A DNA stretch of 64,000 nucleotides from Sphingopyxis italica (GCF_011926545.1 NZ_JAATIT010000007.1:1-64000), one strand, 5' to 3'. Positions 8,696-17,634 are shown, numbered from the stretch's first letter. Notes: a model not told the origin generated them from the sequence alone. Translations and numbers: made by a program.

Positions 8696-8772
8696 GTCAT
8701 TCCCGCGAAAGCGGGGACCCAGAGCGCGGGTAAGCTGATCCCGCACTGGGTTCCCGCTTTCGCGGGAATGAC
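8696..8772. repeat. Palindromic intergenic repeat (family A)
   Basis: Inverted repeat with outer arms GTCATTCCCGCGAAAGCGGG and the complementary TTCCCGCTTTCGCGGGAATGAC, each followed inward by ACCCAG/CTGGG. The same arms occur at 18801-18900 (variant), 30281-30344 and 50324-50401. It lies between the convergent AHH gene and the nitronate monooxygenase gene and could also act as a bidirectional terminator or mRNA stabiliser. The rest of the 8655-8838 gap holds nothing recognisable. Confidence 0.85.
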
Positions 8773-8838
8773 GAATGTTTGGCGTGTCCGCTCACCACCC
8801 CAAAGCCGACATTCGCCGAACGGCTTGGCGAGGCGGGC

Positions 8839-9810
8839 TTACAACCGCACCTTCGCTTCGAGCTCACGGCGCGCCGCGAGATATTGCGCTTCGAGTTCGG
8901 CGACATATTCGGCGACCGGGCGCACCGCGGTGACGGGGCCGATGCCCTGGCCCGAACCCCAGATGTCCTTCCACGCCTTGACCTTGGTATTGCCGCCCGA
9001 ACCGAAGTTCATCGTCTTCAAATCGCCTTCGGGCAGATTCTCGGGATCCATGCCGGCCGAGACGATCGACTGGCGGAGGTAATTGCCGTGGACGCCGGTA
9101 AACAGGTTCGAATAGACGATGTCGGCGGCGCGGCCCTCGACGATACCGTTCTTGTAGCCCTCATCGGCGTTGGCTTCGGCGGTCGCGATGAAAGCGCTGC
9201 CGATATAGGCGAGGTCGGCGCCGCACGCCTGCGCGGCGAGGACCGAGCGGCCATGGCCGATCGCGCCCGACAGCGCGACGGGGCCGTCGAACCATTCGCG
9301 GATTTCCTGCACCAGCGCGAAGGGCGACTGACGGCCGGCGTGGCCGCCCGCGCCCGCGGCGACGGGGATCAGACCATCGGCGCCCTTTTCGACCGCCTTG
9401 CGCGCGAAGCGGTCGTCGATGACGTCGTGGAGCGTGATGCCGCCCCAGCCGTGCACCGCCTGATTGAGTTCCTCGCGCGCGCCGAGCGAGGTGATGGTGA
9501 TCGGGACTTTCCACTTGGCGCAGGTCGCGATGTCGGCCTCGAGCCGGTCGTTCGATTTATGGACGATCTGGTTGACCGCATAGGGCGCCGACAGCCGGTC
9601 GGGATTGTCGCGGTCCCACGCGGCGAGTTCCTCGGTGATCTGATGCAGCCATTCGTCGAGGAGCGACTGCGGCCGCGCGTTGAGCGCCGGGAAACTGCCG
9701 ACCACGCCCGCCTTGCACTGCGCGATGACGAGGTCGGGACCCGATACGATGAACAATGGCGATCCGATGACGGGCAGGCGCAGGCGGTCGAAAATCGGGG
9801 GAAGGGCCAT
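8839..9810 (-). CDS. Nitronate monooxygenase (2-nitropropane dioxygenase-like)
   Basis: A 323-residue FMN-dependent TIM-barrel enzyme. Family features include the N-terminal PVIGSPLFIVSGPDLV, the catalytic-loop region GAGGHAGRQSPFALV with its histidine, and the phosphate-binding VALSGAIGHGRSVLAAQACGADLAYIGSAF. It would oxidise alkyl nitronates to carbonyl and nitrite; in many bacteria its natural substrate is unknown. Length fits class I-like enzymes. The ATG at 9810 begins right at the conserved N-terminus. A possible MerR-type operator lies 31-46 bases upstream. Confidence 0.88.
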   Translation of the reverse strand: MALPPIFDRLRLPVIGSPLFIVSGPDLVIAQCKAGVVGSFPALNARPQSLLDEWLHQITEELAAWDRDNPDRLSAPYAVNQIVHKSNDRLEADIATCAKWKVPITITSLGAREELNQAVHGWGGITLHDVIDDRFARKAVEKGADGLIPVAAGAGGHAGRQSPFALVQEIREWFDGPVALSGAIGHGRSVLAAQACGADLAYIGSAFIATAEANADEGYKNGIVEGRAADIVYSNLFTGVHGNYLRQSIVSAGMDPENLPEGDLKTMNFGSGGNTKVKAWKDIWGSGQGIGPVTAVRPVAEYVAELEAQYLAARRELEAKVRL

Positions 9811-9840
9811 GAATCAGTCTCTCCGGTTGCCAATTGAAAC

Positions 9841-9856
9841 TGACCTTAACGTAAAC
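9841..9856 (-). promoter_or_regulatory. Possible MerR-type (LiuR-like) operator upstream of the nitronate monooxygenase gene
   Basis: On the minus strand the 16 bases read GTTTACGTTAAGGTCA. This resembles the imperfect palindrome of the TTTACGTxxACGTAA type bound by LiuR/AcuR-like MerR regulators of acyl-CoA catabolism in proteobacteria. One half is good and the other is degenerate. No such regulator gene is present in the window. The similarity is by memory of the motif and is weak evidence. Confidence 0.3.
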
Positions 9857-9875
9857 GGAAAGCTGTGCAAGATAT

Positions 9876-10295
9876 TCAATCGAACGGGGGACCCTTGAGT
9901 TCGACGATATTGCCTTCGGGGTCGCTGATGTAGATCGACGGGCCTTCGCCTTCGGCGCCGTAACGCGGGCCGGCCTGTTCGATCGCGACGTTGTGGTGCG
10001 CGAGGTGGGAGCGGATGGCCGGCTCGTCGAACGGCGCGATCGCGATCGCGAAATGGTCGAGGTTGCGGCCTTCGCGCCCCGGCGCCGCGCCGCCCATCGC
10101 GCCCAGCTTGCCGTCGATGGTGACGAGATCGATCAGCGAATCGCCCGCGCGCAGTTGATAGAGGCCGATTTCGGCCTGCACGCGCTCGTCGGTGCAGCCG
10201 AGAACTTCGCGGTAAAAGGCCACCATGCGGTCGAGATCGACGACGCGAAGGACCACATGGTCGATCGCGCGAAGGGTGAAGGGAGGTGTGTTCAT
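9876..10295 (-). CDS. VOC-family (glyoxalase/bleomycin resistance-like) protein
   Basis: A 139-residue single-module vicinal-oxygen-chelate protein. It begins FTLRAIDHVVLRVVDLDRMV, where the histidine of IDHV is the usual first metal ligand. It contains NLDHFAIAI, another conserved histidine, and ends with YISDPEGNIVELKGPP, where the final glutamate is the usual metal ligand. The start at ATG 10295 (MNTPPF) is preferred over 10313 because it begins right before the first strand. The substrate cannot be told. It is divergent from the AraC gene, so the two may share control. Confidence 0.88.
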   Translation of the reverse strand: MNTPPFTLRAIDHVVLRVVDLDRMVAFYREVLGCTDERVQAEIGLYQLRAGDSLIDLVTIDGKLGAMGGAAPGREGRNLDHFAIAIAPFDEPAIRSHLAHHNVAIEQAGPRYGAEGEGPSIYISDPEGNIVELKGPPFD

Positions 10296-10338
10296 CGCGG
10301 TCGCTCCTCGCATGTTCTGTGAGCGGACGTCCTAACTT

Positions 10339-11097
10339 GTGCGTGCCCTCGCTGTCCATCGAGCGGAGACGGGGGTTGGTCCGGTGGCGGTTGCCCTCGA
10401 CCGCGGGGCGCGACATTATCGGGCGATGCGGTTGCTCCAGCCCAGCCAGTTGCCCGCCGCGGCCGAAATCGCGCGCCACTATCATCGCGAACCCTATGCG
10501 ACGGTCGTGCTGACCGGCGCATATGAGGAAGCCGGCGATGTCGGGCGGATGGCGGCGCGGGCGGGCGAAGTGCTGCTCCACGCGCCCTTTTCGGCACACC
10601 GCGACCGGATTTCGGCCCAGCGGACGGTGGTGCTCGACCTGCCGCTGCCGTTCGACGGCCGCGACTGGCCGGCGCGCGCGCGGATCGCCGATCCCGACCG
10701 GATCGTTCGACTGGCGGAACGCGATCCGGTCGAGGCGGTGGCGGCGCTGCTGAGCGACCTAGCACCCACGCTGGCGGCCGAGGAAGAGGACTTGCCCGAC
10801 CAGTTGTCGGCCGCTTTGCGCACGTCGGCATCGCCGCGCATCGGCGAATGGGCGGCGGCGCGCGGCCGCTCGCGCGAGCATGTCGCGCGCAGTTTCGAAA
10901 AGCTCTATGGCGTCACGCCCGCCGCTTATCGCGCCGATTGCCAGGCGAAACGCGCGTGGCGGATGATCGTCGGGAGTGGCGACGGCCTTGCCGGGATCGC
11001 GGTTGAGGCGGGCTACGCGGACCAAGCGCATATGACGCGGGCGGTGACGGGGCTGACCGGGATGTCGCCGCGGCGCTGGCGGGTAGCGGTGCGCTGA
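10339..11097 (+). CDS. AraC-family transcriptional regulator
   Basis: Up to 252 residues from GTG 10339; ATG 10426 (MRLLQPSQLP) is an equally likely start giving 223 residues. The N-terminal part looks like a cupin-type sensor (HYHREPYATVVLTGAYEEAGD...GEVLLHAPFSAHRD). The C-terminal part is an AraC double helix-turn-helix, with GRSREHVARSFEKLYGVTPAAYR and GLAGIAVEAGYADQAHMTRAVTGLTGMSPRRWR. It would control a nearby gene, most simply the divergent VOC gene. Effector unknown. Confidence 0.85.
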   Translation: MRALAVHRAETGVGPVAVALDRGARHYRAMRLLQPSQLPAAAEIARHYHREPYATVVLTGAYEEAGDVGRMAARAGEVLLHAPFSAHRDRISAQRTVVLDLPLPFDGRDWPARARIADPDRIVRLAERDPVEAVAALLSDLAPTLAAEEEDLPDQLSAALRTSASPRIGEWAAARGRSREHVARSFEKLYGVTPAAYRADCQAKRAWRMIVGSGDGLAGIAVEAGYADQAHMTRAVTGLTGMSPRRWRVAVR

Positions 11098-11187
11098 GCC
11101 GATGAAAGTGAGGCAACTACCGGTCGTTAGTCGTCGCAAGTCACATTTGTTCAAGAAGGGGTAGGGCCCGCGCGTTAGACTGCCGGC

Positions 11188-11964
11188 ATGACCAGCCTCT
11201 CTCCCGCCTCGCCGCGCCCCACTGTGGCGCTTTCCGGCTTCCGTTTCCGCCTCTGGCCGATCCTCTTCGCCGCGCTGCTCATGGAAGGGCTGCTCGAACT
11301 CGGGCGTGTTCCCGCGCGCGCGATCTACCGGGCTGGCGAAACGCTGTGGACCGATCATGTCTCGGTATTCCTGCTCTTTGCCATCGCCTTTCAGGCCCTG
11401 CTTGGCCTCGTCGCGATCCTGATCATGCGCCGGTTGCTTCCCGCTGCCGACGATCATCTGCGCTGGCCGTCGGGGCGCAGCTATGCCGGGCTCGCCTTTC
11501 TGATCGGGATCGCAATGGGGTTGGTGATGCTCGTCGCCGATTATTGGCCCGCAATTGCGGCGCAGACCGCGCCCGATATGAGCTATTCGAAATATCCGCT
11601 CGATTCGGCGGGCTATCTGCTCGGGATGATTACCACGGGGCTGGCGGAGGAGACGATCTTTCGTGGGCTGCTGGTCGGCATGCTCGTGGTGCTCGTCCCG
11701 GGGCGGCTGCGGATCGGGGCGCTCGATCTGCCCGTCGCGGCCTATATCGTCGCGCTGATGTTCGGGGTGGCGCACTGGAAATCCTTCACCGTCGATCCCT
11801 TTTACCAGGCGATGGCGCAGCAGATTTACGCTTTTGCCTGGGGCCTCATCTACGTCTGGCTGATGGAGCGGTCGCGGAGCCTGCTCGCGCCGATGGTCGC
11901 GCACGGGATGGGGAATTTTACCGAAGTGGCGATCGTGATCGCACTCAATGCGATGTGGGTCTGA
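11188..11964 (+). CDS. CPBP-family intramembrane metalloprotease
   Basis: A 258-residue protein with about seven or eight membrane segments. The three conserved motifs of the CAAX protease / bacteriocin-processing family are present: EETIFRG (about residue 156), FGVAHW (about 193) and AHGMGN (about 239), supplying the two glutamates, the histidines and the asparagine of the membrane-embedded active site. Substrate unknown; such proteins are implicated in prenyl-protein processing or in bacteriocin immunity. It lies alone on the plus strand and ends at a strong hairpin shared with the convergent gene. Confidence 0.85.
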   Translation: MTSLSPASPRPTVALSGFRFRLWPILFAALLMEGLLELGRVPARAIYRAGETLWTDHVSVFLLFAIAFQALLGLVAILIMRRLLPAADDHLRWPSGRSYAGLAFLIGIAMGLVMLVADYWPAIAAQTAPDMSYSKYPLDSAGYLLGMITTGLAEETIFRGLLVGMLVVLVPGRLRIGALDLPVAAYIVALMFGVAHWKSFTVDPFYQAMAQQIYAFAWGLIYVWLMERSRSLLAPMVAHGMGNFTEVAIVIALNAMWV

Positions 11965-11965
11965 C

Positions 11966-12001
11966 ACGACAAGGGCGGCCGCGGGGCCGCCCTTGCGTCG
12001 T
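11966..12001. terminator. Hairpin between convergent genes
   Basis: A long stem formed by ACGACAAGGGCGGCC and GGCCGCCCTTGCGTCGT around GCGG, extending to ACGAC/GTCGT at the base. It lies between the stop of the CPBP gene and the stop of the minus-strand membrane-protein gene. There is only a short T run, so it is a probable bidirectional terminator of GC-rich type. Confidence 0.6.
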
Positions 12002-12012
12002 TTCGGCGATGA

Positions 12013-12507
12013 TTAGGCAGCGATAGGGCGCCAGCTGGCCCTGACCGCGAAATATCCGAAGAGGATCGCGGCGAGCAGGAGCGCGCGCTGGGCCGCGGCG
12101 AACGGCGGTTCGGTGCCGTTGGGGGCGAGTGCGTTGAGCGCGGGGACCTTGAGGAACGACTGCACGACGAGCACGAAGAGGTTGAGGTAGAGCGCGGCGG
12201 TGGCGCTGACCGCATAGACGGTGGCGGCGCGGCCGGCGAGCTTGCGGCCGTAATAGGCTACGAATGCGAAGATGAGGATCAGCGTCGAGAGGATGCCGGT
12301 GCCGAGGGCGGGGGTGAAGGCGACTATCGGGAAGAGGAAGCCGGTGAGGCTGGTGAAGAGTGTCGCCCACAGGAAGATATGGGTGGTGCGGCGGAGGAGG
12401 CGCCCGCGCGCGAACGCGGGGAGGGCGATGAGGCCCGCGCCGATGCCGATCAGGCTGATCGCGACATGGAGCGCGGTGAACTGCGGGATGGTGAGGCCGA
12501 GGATCAT
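12013..12507 (-). CDS. Hypothetical small membrane protein (about five spans)
   Basis: A 164-residue very hydrophobic protein, not recognised as a named family. Membrane segments are visible at about residues 5-28, 40-62, 70-88, 95-118 and 140-158. The N-terminus MILGLTIPQFTALHVAISLIGIGAGLIAL is typical of small uncharacterised inner-membrane proteins. The start at ATG 12507 is chosen because the upstream in-frame sequence is polar and outside the normal gene limits. It lies downstream of the alpha/beta hydrolase on the same strand (53-base gap with a GC-rich hairpin at 12525-12548). Confidence 0.7.
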   Translation of the reverse strand: MILGLTIPQFTALHVAISLIGIGAGLIALPAFARGRLLRRTTHIFLWATLFTSLTGFLFPIVAFTPALGTGILSTLILIFAFVAYYGRKLAGRAATVYAVSATAALYLNLFVLVVQSFLKVPALNALAPNGTEPPFAAAQRALLLAAILFGYFAVRASWRPIAA

Positions 12508-12559
12508 GGTTTTACTCCCTGTTGGGGGCGACGACTGACCGTCGCCCCGCATGTCCGGA

Positions 12560-13387
12560 TCAGCTATTGATGAAATCGAGGAGGTCGGCGTTGAAGCGGT
12601 CCTGCTCGGTGACGGTGAGGCCATGGGCGCCGCCTTCGTAGACTTTGAGCACCGCCTGTTTGACGATCTGGACCGTCGAGAGCGCCGCGGCGCCGATCGG
12701 CACGATCTGGTCGTCGTCGCCGTGAAGGACGAGCGTGGGCTTGTCGAACTTCTTGAGGTCCTCGTTGAAGTCGCTTTCCGAAAAAGCGCGGATGCTGTCG
12801 AGCAGGCCCTTGAGACCGCCGTTCATGCCCTGCCGCACGAATTCGTCGCGCACCGCTTCCGAAACCGCCGCGCCGTCGCGATTATAGCCGTAGAAGGGCA
12901 GCGTCAGGTCCTTGAAGAATTGCGGGCGGTTGTCGAAGGTGCCCTTGCGGATGCCGTCGAAGACATCGATCGGGAGGCCGCCGGGATTGGCTTCGGTCTT
13001 GAGCATCAGCGGGGGCACCGCGCCGATCAGCGCGACCTTGGCGACGCGCGCGGTGCCGTGGCGGCCGATGTAGCGGGTAACTTCGCCGCCGCCGGTCGAG
13101 TGGCCGACGAGGATGACGTCCTTCAGGTCGAGCTGTTCGATCAGTTCGGCGAGGTCATCGGCATATTGGTCCATAGTGTTGTTGTCCCAGACCTGATCCG
13201 AGCGGCCGTGGCCGCGGCGGTCGTGGGCGATGGTGCGGAAGCCCCGGTTGGCGAAAAAGACCATCTGGGCGTCCCAGGCGTCGGCCGACAGCGGCCAGCC
13301 GTGCGAGAAGAGGATCGGCTGCGCGTCCTTCGGACCCCAGTCCTTGAAGAAAATGTTCGTGCCGTCCTTGGTGGTGATGGTGGTCAT
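12560..13387 (-). CDS. Alpha/beta hydrolase (non-heme chloroperoxidase / arylesterase type)
   Basis: A 275-residue alpha/beta hydrolase. The nucleophile elbow is GHSTGGG with S97, the oxyanion segment is [13 protein letters not shown] (about residues 27-39), the acid is in [10 protein letters not shown] and the base histidine in YEGGAHGLT. The pattern [17 protein letters not shown] is the hallmark of cofactor-free haloperoxidases, which are esterases and perhydrolases in practice. The start at 13387 ([10 protein letters not shown]) is the usual N-terminus of the family. It is divergent from the GlxA-type regulator, which probably controls it. Confidence 0.92.
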   Translation of the reverse strand: MTTITTKDGTNIFFKDWGPKDAQPILFSHGWPLSADAWDAQMVFFANRGFRTIAHDRRGHGRSDQVWDNNTMDQYADDLAELIEQLDLKDVILVGHSTGGGEVTRYIGRHGTARVAKVALIGAVPPLMLKTEANPGGLPIDVFDGIRKGTFDNRPQFFKDLTLPFYGYNRDGAAVSEAVRDEFVRQGMNGGLKGLLDSIRAFSESDFNEDLKKFDKPTLVLHGDDDQIVPIGAAALSTVQIVKQAVLKVYEGGAHGLTVTEQDRFNADLLDFINS

Positions 13388-13514
13388 GCTATGGTTCCTT
13401 TCCGTCTGGAGGGCGGGGTGTCCGTCCCGGTGAAACAACAGATACGGCGATGCGCGCTTGCTCGGGATTGGCGGACGCGACATTATCCGGGCCGATTCCG
13501 ACAAAGGAGCCACC

Positions 13515-14528
13515 ATGCCGAAGCTGAAGGTGCCGGACGCAGCCCATGGGCCGCTGATCGAGGTCGGGATGATGACCTATCCCGATTGTCAGATGGGCAT
13601 GGTGCACGGGATCACCGACCTGTTCGACGTCGCGGGGCGCTTTGCGGTGGATCATGGCCGGCGTCCGCTCCGCGTCAGCCACTGGCATTTGCAGGAGGGC
13701 GGCGGCTTCGCGCGCTGGTACGACAGCCATCCCGATGAAGCGGCGGGCAATTCACCCGCGGTGCTGATCGCGCCGGGCAGCCTGCACAAGCTGCTCGAGC
13801 CGGGCGAGGTCGAACCCTATGCGCGCTGGCTGCTCAACCGGCACGCGCAGGGCACGGTGCTCGCGTCGAATTGCGGCGGCGCCTTTGCGCTCGCGGCGAC
13901 GGGGTTGCTCGCGGGGCGGCCGGCGACGACGCACTGGTTCTTCGCCGAGGAGTTCCGGAGCCGTTTTCCTGACGTGCGGATGGAGGCCGACCGGATGGTG
14001 GTCGACGACGGCGACATCGTCACCGCCGGCGGGCTGATGGCGTGGACCGACCTGGGGCTGCGCATCGTCGAGCGGCTGCTCGGCCCGACGGTGATGATGG
14101 AAACCGCGCGCTTCCTGCTGATCGACCCGTCGGGGCGCGAGCAGAAACATTATGCGAGCTTCGCGCCGAGGCTGACGCATGGCGACGAGGCGATATTGAA
14201 GGTGCAGCATTGGTTGCAGGCCAAGGGTGTCGGGCCCGTCGCTGTGCCCGAGATGGCGCGCGAGGCGGGGATGGAGGAGCGCACGTTCCAGCGCCGGTTC
14301 AAGGCGGCGACGGGGATGACGCCGGTCGAATATGTCCAGCATCTGCGCGTCGGCAAGGCGCGCGAGCTGCTCGAGTTCACCAAGCGGACGGTCGACCAGA
14401 TCGCGTGGAGCGTCGGTTACGAGGATGCGGCGGCGTTCCGCAAATTGTTCCACCGCCTGATCGGCCTGTCGCCGAACGAGTATCGGCAGCGTTTTTCGAC
14501 GCCGCGGTCGCTGGCGGAGGTCGCTTGA
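13515..14528 (+). CDS. GlxA-family transcriptional regulator (DJ-1/PfpI plus AraC HTH)
   Basis: A 337-residue regulator. The N-terminal DJ-1/PfpI-like domain (about residues 10-195) includes the nucleophile-elbow stretch [18 protein letters not shown]. The C-terminal AraC DNA-binding domain (about 225-325) contains [30 protein letters not shown] and [32 protein letters not shown]. The start at 13515 follows AAAGGAG at good spacing. It is divergent from the alpha/beta hydrolase with a 127-base gap, a classic arrangement for local control. Confidence 0.9.
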   Translation: MPKLKVPDAAHGPLIEVGMMTYPDCQMGMVHGITDLFDVAGRFAVDHGRRPLRVSHWHLQEGGGFARWYDSHPDEAAGNSPAVLIAPGSLHKLLEPGEVEPYARWLLNRHAQGTVLASNCGGAFALAATGLLAGRPATTHWFFAEEFRSRFPDVRMEADRMVVDDGDIVTAGGLMAWTDLGLRIVERLLGPTVMMETARFLLIDPSGREQKHYASFAPRLTHGDEAILKVQHWLQAKGVGPVAVPEMAREAGMEERTFQRRFKAATGMTPVEYVQHLRVGKARELLEFTKRTVDQIAWSVGYEDAAAFRKLFHRLIGLSPNEYRQRFSTPRSLAEVA

Positions 14529-14618
14529 AATTATTTCTCCGGCTCGTGTCGATTTGGCGACGGCTCGTTCGTCGTCAGGACAGGAGCCGCTGTTGGCCCG
14601 ATCAAAAGGAGACGAAAA

Positions 14619-15050
14619 ATGCGTGTGATGGTTTTCGTGAAAGCGACCGAGGACAGCGAAAAGGGCCTGCCGCCGACCGAGGAAATGACCGAAATGTTCG
14701 AGGCGATGGGCAAGTATAACGAGGAGCTCGTCAATGCCGGCGTCATGGTCGACGGCGACGGACTCAAGCCCTCTTCCGCAGGCAAGCGCATCGCGTTCGA
14801 CGGCGCGAGCCGCACCGTGATCGACGGGCCGTTCGCCGAGGCGCGTGAGCTGGTCGCGGGCTATTGGGTCTGGGAGGTCAAGGATATGGACGAGGCGGTC
14901 GCCTGGGCGAAACGCTGCCCGAATCCGATGCCGGGACCGAGCGAACTCGAAATCCGTCCCTTCTATGAAATGGAAGATTTCGGCGACGCGTTGACCCCCG
15001 AACTCGCCGAACGCGAGCAGCAACTGCGCGACAGGCTCAGCGGCGAATAA
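14619..15050 (+). CDS. YCII-related protein with DGPF motif
   Basis: A 143-residue ferredoxin-like-fold protein. It begins MRVMVFVKATEDSEKG and contains VIDGPFAEARELVAGYWVWEVKDMDEAVAWAKRCP. The DGPF tetrapeptide defines the DGPF/YCII proteins that are the standard partners of ECF42 sigma factors. An ECF42-type sigma gene starts four bases later. A good ribosome-binding site (AAAGGAGACGAAAA) precedes the ATG. Its biochemical role is not established; YCII-fold proteins include small dehydratases and hydrolases. Confidence 0.9.
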   Translation: MRVMVFVKATEDSEKGLPPTEEMTEMFEAMGKYNEELVNAGVMVDGDGLKPSSAGKRIAFDGASRTVIDGPFAEARELVAGYWVWEVKDMDEAVAWAKRCPNPMPGPSELEIRPFYEMEDFGDALTPELAEREQQLRDRLSGE

Positions 15051-15053
15051 TCG

Positions 15054-16379
15054 ATGCCGGTCGCCATGCTTGCCTCCCCGGCTCCCTTGCCCGAGAAGGC
15101 AGGCATGGCGAAGGACGAGACCCGCGACCAAACCCATAGGGCGATCGAGGCGGTGTTCCGGATCGAGCGGGCGCGGCTGCTCGCATCGCTCGCCCGGATG
15201 ACGCGCGACGTCGACCGGGCCGAGGAACTGGCGCAGGACGCACTGCTGATTGCGTTGACCGAATGGCCGAAGACCGGCGTGCCCGACCGGCCGGGCGCCT
15301 GGCTGACCGCGGCGGCGAAGCGGCGGCTGATCGACGGCGTCCGGCACGATGCGATGCGCTCGCGAAAACAGGCCGAAATCGGCCGCGAGCTCGACGAGGA
15401 ACAGGATATGCGCGTGGAAGCCGCAGAGGCGGCGCTCGACGATCCGCTGGGCGACGAATTGCTCGGATTGATCTTTGCCGCCTGCCATCCCGTGATTTCA
15501 CCCGAGGCGCGCGCCGCGCTGACGCTGCGGCTGGTCGGCGGACTGACGGTCGAGGAAATCGCGCGGGCCTTCCTGTCGAATGAGGCGGCAATCGCGGCGC
15601 GGATCACGCGCGCCAAGAAGGCGATCGCCAAGGCGGGCTTGGCGTTCGAGGTGCCGCGCGGTGCCGAACTTCAGACCCGGCTCGGGTCGGTGCTCGAGGT
15701 CGTCTATCTGATCTTCAACGAAGGCTATGCCGCGACGGCGGGGCCGTCGCTCGTCCGCCCGCCGCTTTGCGCCGAGGCACAGCGGCTGGCGCGCATCCTG
15801 GCCGGGTTGATGCCCGAACAGCCCGAGGTGCTGGGGCTGCTCGCGCTGGTCGAGATTCAGGCGTCGCGACTGTCGGCGCGCGCCGGGTCCGACGGGCGTT
15901 TCGTGCCGCTGACGCAGCAGAATCGCGCGCGCTGGGATCAGCTGCTGATCCGCCGCGGGCTGAATGCGCTCGATCGGGCGGCGGCGCTGGGCGGCGCCGA
16001 CGGGCCCTATGCGCTGCAGGCGGCGCTCGCGGCGTGCCATGCGCGGGCGCGCACCGCGGAAGCGACCGACTGGCGGCGTATCGCCGGCCTCTACGACCGG
16101 CTGGGGCAGGTGATGCCGTCGCCGGTGGTCGAACTGAACCGCGCGGTGGCGCACAGCATGGCATTCGGACCCGAGGCCGGGCTGCGGCTGGTCGACCAGA
16201 TCGCCGACGCGGCGACGCTGCGCAACTATGCGCCGCTTCCCGCCGCGCGGGGTGATTTCCTGTTCCGCGCCGGGCGCCGCGACGAGGCGAAGGCGGCGTT
16301 CGAGGCCGCCGCGGCGCTGACCGCGAACGAGCGCGAGCGCGATTTCCTGCTGGACCGCGCGGCGGCGTGCGGCAAATGA
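15054..16379 (+). CDS. ECF42-type RNA polymerase sigma factor with long C-terminal extension
   Basis: A 441-residue sigma-70-family protein, far longer than the about 180 residues of a simple ECF sigma factor. Region 2 is at about residues 25-100 (RARLLASLARMTRDVDRAEELAQDALLIAL). Region 4 is at about 155-200 (LRLVGGLTVEEIARAFLSNEAAIAARITRAKKAIAKA). The extension from about 210 contains VYLIFNEGYAAT and helical repeats, as in the ECF42/SnoaL-less group thought to be controlled by the extension rather than by an anti-sigma factor. ATG 15105 (MAKDETRD) is an alternative start. No anti-sigma gene is adjacent. Confidence 0.92.
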   Translation: MPVAMLASPAPLPEKAGMAKDETRDQTHRAIEAVFRIERARLLASLARMTRDVDRAEELAQDALLIALTEWPKTGVPDRPGAWLTAAAKRRLIDGVRHDAMRSRKQAEIGRELDEEQDMRVEAAEAALDDPLGDELLGLIFAACHPVISPEARAALTLRLVGGLTVEEIARAFLSNEAAIAARITRAKKAIAKAGLAFEVPRGAELQTRLGSVLEVVYLIFNEGYAATAGPSLVRPPLCAEAQRLARILAGLMPEQPEVLGLLALVEIQASRLSARAGSDGRFVPLTQQNRARWDQLLIRRGLNALDRAAALGGADGPYALQAALAACHARARTAEATDWRRIAGLYDRLGQVMPSPVVELNRAVAHSMAFGPEAGLRLVDQIADAATLRNYAPLPAARGDFLFRAGRRDEAKAAFEAAAALTANERERDFLLDRAAACGK

Positions 16380-17044
16380 CCGGCATGCGCGTCGAGACGA
16401 TCGGAAGCGAGGCGCAGCCGCTGGTCATACTCGACGATTTCGCGCCCGACCCCGATGCGCTGCGTCAGTTTGCCGCGGCCGCGGACTTCGCCCCGGCGCT
16501 CAACCATTATCCCGGGGTGCGCGCGACGCTGCCCGAGAATTATCTGGCAACGCAGCTTCCCGTGATCGCCGCGGCTGCGGCCGCCTTCGGGCGGCAAGGG
16601 CCGCTGCACGTCGTCGATGCGAGCTTTTCGATCGTGTCGACCCCGCCCGGCGAGCTGACGATCCCGCAGCGGCTGCCGCATGTCGACGCCTTTACCGAGG
16701 ACCGCATCGCGCTTGTCCATTATCTGTCGCCCGAAGGCGGCGACGGCACCGCCTTCTTCCGCCACCGCGCGACGGGTTTCGAGACGGTGACCGAGGGGCG
16801 GCGCGATCTTTTCTTCCGTCACCTCGATACCGAGATACGCCATGGCGGGACGCCGCCGCCCGGATATATGCTCGGCGACACGCCGCTGTTCGAATGCGTC
16901 CGGACCGAGCCGGCGCGCTACAATCGCGCCTTGCTCTATCGCAGCTGGAACCTGCACAGCGGGGCGATTTCGGCGGTGAGCGCGTTGACAGCGGATCCGG
17001 TTGCCGGGCGGCTGACGGTGACGGCTTTCGTGTCGGTCGGCTGA
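16376..17044 (+). CDS. DUF6445-type protein (2-oxoglutarate oxygenase-like)
   Basis: A 222-residue soluble protein. The arrangement RLPHVDAFTEDRIALVHYLSP (about residues 100-120), GGDGTAFFRH, and NRALLYRSWNLHSG (about 182-195) fits DUF6445, whose HxD...H residues look like the iron-binding triad of the double-stranded beta-helix oxygenases. The start at 16376 overlaps the sigma stop (ATGA); GTG 16367 and ATG 16385 also exist. Translational coupling places it in the ECF42 operon, so it may be co-regulated with it. Confidence 0.75.
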   Translation: MTGMRVETIGSEAQPLVILDDFAPDPDALRQFAAAADFAPALNHYPGVRATLPENYLATQLPVIAAAAAAFGRQGPLHVVDASFSIVSTPPGELTIPQRLPHVDAFTEDRIALVHYLSPEGGDGTAFFRHRATGFETVTEGRRDLFFRHLDTEIRHGGTPPPGYMLGDTPLFECVRTEPARYNRALLYRSWNLHSGAISAVSALTADPVAGRLTVTAFVSVG

Positions 17045-17100
17045 TCGGTGCCCGCCGGCGCGACGGACTATTGGGTCGTCGATTAGCGGCCGCCCCGCCA

Positions 17101-17634
17101 TCAATCGAGCGCCTTTCCCATGCGGACCAGCGGCACGACGACCCCGTTCGGCCCGGGCGCCTCGACATGTTCGATCGGGACATAGCCGCACGCGCGGTAG
17201 AGCGGCTCGCCCGACAGCGTCGCCATCATCTCGGCGCGGCGGAAGCCCGCGGCGCGCGCCGCATCCTCGCACAGGCTCATCACCATGCGGCCGACGCCGC
17301 GCCGTGCGAAGCCGGGGTGGGTATACATGGCGCGGATGCGCGCGGCGTCGATGGCGGGGTCGAGCGGGGCGGGGTCGCGCAGATCGGCGCTATGGTCGCC
17401 GCCATAGAGCGTCGCACGGTGCGACCAGCCGCCGCAGCCGGCGATACGGCCCTCTTTCTCGACGATGAAATAGGTGCCGTCGGCGATCAGCTGGGTGTCG
17501 AGCCCCATGACGGCGTGGCTCGCCGCGATCTGTTCGGCGGAGAGGAAGCCCTTTTGCAGTTCGGCGATGGCGATCGCCATCACCTCGCGCAAGGCGCCCA
17601 GGTCGGCGGCGGTAGCGAGGCGGTGGGCCAGCAT
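17101..17634 (-). CDS. GNAT-family N-acetyltransferase
   Basis: A 177-residue protein with the GNAT fold. Beta strands around YFIVEKEGRIAGCGGWS, then the acetyl-CoA pyrophosphate loop IRAMYTHPGFARRGVGRMVMSLCEDAARAAGF (RRGVGR is the Q/RxxGxG/A motif), and a C-terminal LYRACGYVPIEHVE. Substrate unknown. It is the last gene of a minus-strand run coming from cspA-infA, but the gaps are too large to call an operon. Confidence 0.88.
   Translation of the reverse strand: MLAHRLATAADLGALREVMAIAIAELQKGFLSAEQIAASHAVMGLDTQLIADGTYFIVEKEGRIAGCGGWSHRATLYGGDHSADLRDPAPLDPAIDAARIRAMYTHPGFARRGVGRMVMSLCEDAARAAGFRRAEMMATLSGEPLYRACGYVPIEHVEAPGPNGVVVPLVRMGKALD

Noticed and set aside
8351..9082. A plus-strand frame running from the AHH gene into the nitronate monooxygenase gene
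   Set aside because: It reads through a palindromic repeat and antisense to a recognised gene, with no motif.
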